Source: Pseudomonas sp. Q1-7 | GTDB lineage: Bacteria > Pseudomonadota > Gammaproteobacteria > Pseudomonadales > Pseudomonadaceae | DNA length: 64,000 bases | Direction of reading: 5' to 3' | Assembly (NCBI RefSeq): GCF_028010285.1 | Contig: NZ_CP116304.1 | Coordinates: 3,922,501 to 3,986,500, forward strand | In this document: positions 62,987 through 64,000 of the stretch, piece by piece | Layout of the letters: every line of letters begins with the position of its first letter | Position numbering within the stretch: the first letter of the stretch is position 1 | Notes under the pieces: model-generated | Databases searched by the model: none | Seen by the model: only the letters and a program-made list of their open reading frames with translations | What the model was told of the DNA's origin: nothing | Program-made: the position numbers and the translations under genes

Positions 62987-63727
62987 TCAATCCATGAAGC
63001 CTTGCAGCTTGAGTTCGATGGAGCGCGGATTCTCCCCTTCGGCGATGGAGAGAATGCCCTCCAGCAACATCTCGCGATAGCGCGACTGACGCATGGCGAT
63101 GGACTTCAGTTTGTTGCCGATGGGCAGCAGCAGCAGGTTGGCGAAGCCCACGCCGTAGATGGTCGCGACGAAGGCCACGGCAATGCCGCCGCCCAGTTGG
63201 CTGGGGTCCGCCAGGTTGCCCATGACATGGATCAGCCCCATGACGGCACCGATGATGCCGATGGTCGGCGCATAGCCGCCCATGCTCTCGAAGACCTTGG
63301 CGGCCTGCAGGTCACGGCCCTCCTGGGTGAACAGGTCGACTTCGAGGATGCTGCGGATGGCTTCCGGTTCGGCGCCGTCCACCAGCAGTTGCAGGCCCTT
63401 GCGGGAGAAGGGGTCGGGTTCGCTGTCGGCCGCGGGCTCCAGGCCCAGCAGGCCTTCCTTGCGCGCGGTCATGCTCCAGTTCACCACGCGGGTGATGCCG
63501 CCGGCGAGGTCCACCTGGGGCGGGAACAGGATCCAGCGGATGATGCCCAGTGCACGCTTGAAGATGCTCATGGGGGTTTGCAGGAACGCCGCGCCCAGGG
63601 TGCCGCCCAGTACGATGAGCGCCGCCGGCCCGTTGAGCAGGGCCGCGGCATGGCCGCCTTCGAGGTAATTGCCGCCGATGATGGCGACGAAGGCCAGGAT
63701 GACCCCGATGAGGCTGAGTACATCCAT
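62987..63727 (-). CDS. motC: flagellar motor stator protein MotC
   Basis: 246 aa with four membrane helices (LIGVILAFVAIIGGNYLEGG, near 4-23; PAALIVLGGTLGAAFLQTP; GIIGAVMGLIHVMGNLADPS; and AVAFVATIYGVGFANLLLLP). Conserved basic cytoplasmic loop with RKGLQLLVDG. Motor torque generator with MotD. ATG 63727 gives MDVLSLIGV. Followed by motD after 10 bp. Confidence 0.95.
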   Translation of the reverse strand: MDVLSLIGVILAFVAIIGGNYLEGGHAAALLNGPAALIVLGGTLGAAFLQTPMSIFKRALGIIRWILFPPQVDLAGGITRVVNWSMTARKEGLLGLEPAADSEPDPFSRKGLQLLVDGAEPEAIRSILEVDLFTQEGRDLQAAKVFESMGGYAPTIGIIGAVMGLIHVMGNLADPSQLGGGIAVAFVATIYGVGFANLLLLPIGNKLKSIAMRQSRYREMLLEGILSIAEGENPRSIELKLQGFMD

Positions 63728-63743
63728 TACCTGGGTTTCTCCA

Positions 63744-64000
63744 TTAGAGACACGCCTCGACCAGGTGACGGCCGATATCGTCCAGACCATAGACGGCGTC
63801 GGCCAGGTTGGCCTTCACCACTGCCATGGGCATGCCGTAGATCACACAGCTGGCTTCGTCCTGAGCCCAGACCTGGCTGCCGCCCTGCTTGAGCAGGCGC
63901 GCGCCTTCGCGGCCGTCGGCGCCCATGCCGGTCAGCACCACCGCCAGGACCTTGTCAGTGTAGGCCTTGGCCGCCGAGCCGAAGGTGATGTCCACGCAAG
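63744..64000 (-). CDS. cheB: chemotaxis protein-glutamate methylesterase CheB (C-terminal part, cut by window end)
   Basis: About 85 C-terminal residues are in the window; the gene continues beyond 64000. It reads [20 protein letters not shown] (catalytic Asp region) followed by [20 protein letters not shown] and GRHLVEA, the CheB methylesterase end. Removes methyl groups from chemoreceptors and is the start of the motC-motD-parA segment. Incomplete at the right edge only because of the window. Confidence 0.92.
   Translation of the reverse strand, partial: CVDITFGSAAKAYTDKVLAVVLTGMGADGREGARLLKQGGSQVWAQDEASCVIYGMPMAVVKANLADAVYGLDDIGRHLVEACL

Overview
The window is chromosomal DNA from a Pseudomonas-type gammaproteobacterium. 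The evidence is high GC content, Pseudomonas gene order and fusions (pheA and serC beside a tyrA-aroA fusion gene; mtnA-mtaD-ubiG-mupP-yciK; a ccmABCDEFGHI operon next to fliK-like and flhB-like genes; cheB-motC-motD-parA-cheW), and proteins with P. aeruginosa-like lengths and active-site positions (PlpD Ser60/Asp207, GyrA Tyr122, CyaB with a MASE2 domain). The tandem trkH genes, the chromate operon and the absence of rpsA after cmk suggest a relative of P. aeruginosa (aeruginosa/resinovorans-like lineages) rather than that species. The species is an inference. No rRNA, tRNA, CRISPR array or prophage was seen.

Layout. 1-7.6 kb is accessory in character. A leftward chromate-resistance operon (chrB, chrA, a rhodanese, a second stand-alone ChrB C-terminal domain, a methyltransferase) is followed rightward by a DUF3147 membrane protein and a CsoR/RcnR-family metal sensor with two matching operator-like sites. 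A GNAT acetyltransferase, an OsmE-like lipoprotein, a cupin and an AraC regulator complete it. 7.6-17 kb is the leftward core block cmk, tyrA-aroA, hisC, pheA, serC (aromatic amino acids and serine) plus gyrA. 17-23 kb holds mtnA divergent from mtaD, ubiG, mupP, yciK and a GGDEF protein. An intact ISL3-family insertion sequence (23001-24305, perfect 8-bp target duplication) sits at the end of the terminator shared by the GGDEF gene and rluB.

24-31 kb: rluB with a repetitive basic tail, scpB-scpA, a Sua5/YciO protein, the PHP nuclease rnm, yciB and yciI. 30.7-33.4 kb is a Cpx-like envelope-stress module (cpxR, CpxP/Spy-like gene, cpxA) with a CpxR-box-like repeat upstream of the periplasmic gene. 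33.4-48.8 kb: a nitroreductase, two trkH paralogues, two AraC regulators, an Mpo1-like protein, adenylate cyclase cyaB, a glycosyltransferase/phosphoesterase pair, a tRNA-binding protein, a DMT exporter, a SelW-like protein, plpD, the sulfate-binding protein sbp and a membrane protein. 48.8-49.4 kb is gene-free and carries a ~168-bp tandem repeat.

49.4-56.8 kb is the complete leftward cytochrome c maturation operon, including the small ccmD gene, with a lipoprotein gene coupled to its end. 57-58.8 kb holds fliK-like and flhB-like genes. 59.4-64 kb is the end of the chemotaxis/motility operon (cheB cut by the window edge, motC, motD, parA, a ParP-like coupling protein, cheW, a DUF2802 protein). 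The observations most worth checking are the paired operator sites of the metal sensor, the extended chromate operon, the missing rpsA next to cmk, the IS insertion at a terminator, and a terminator only about 25 bp before the rluB start codon.
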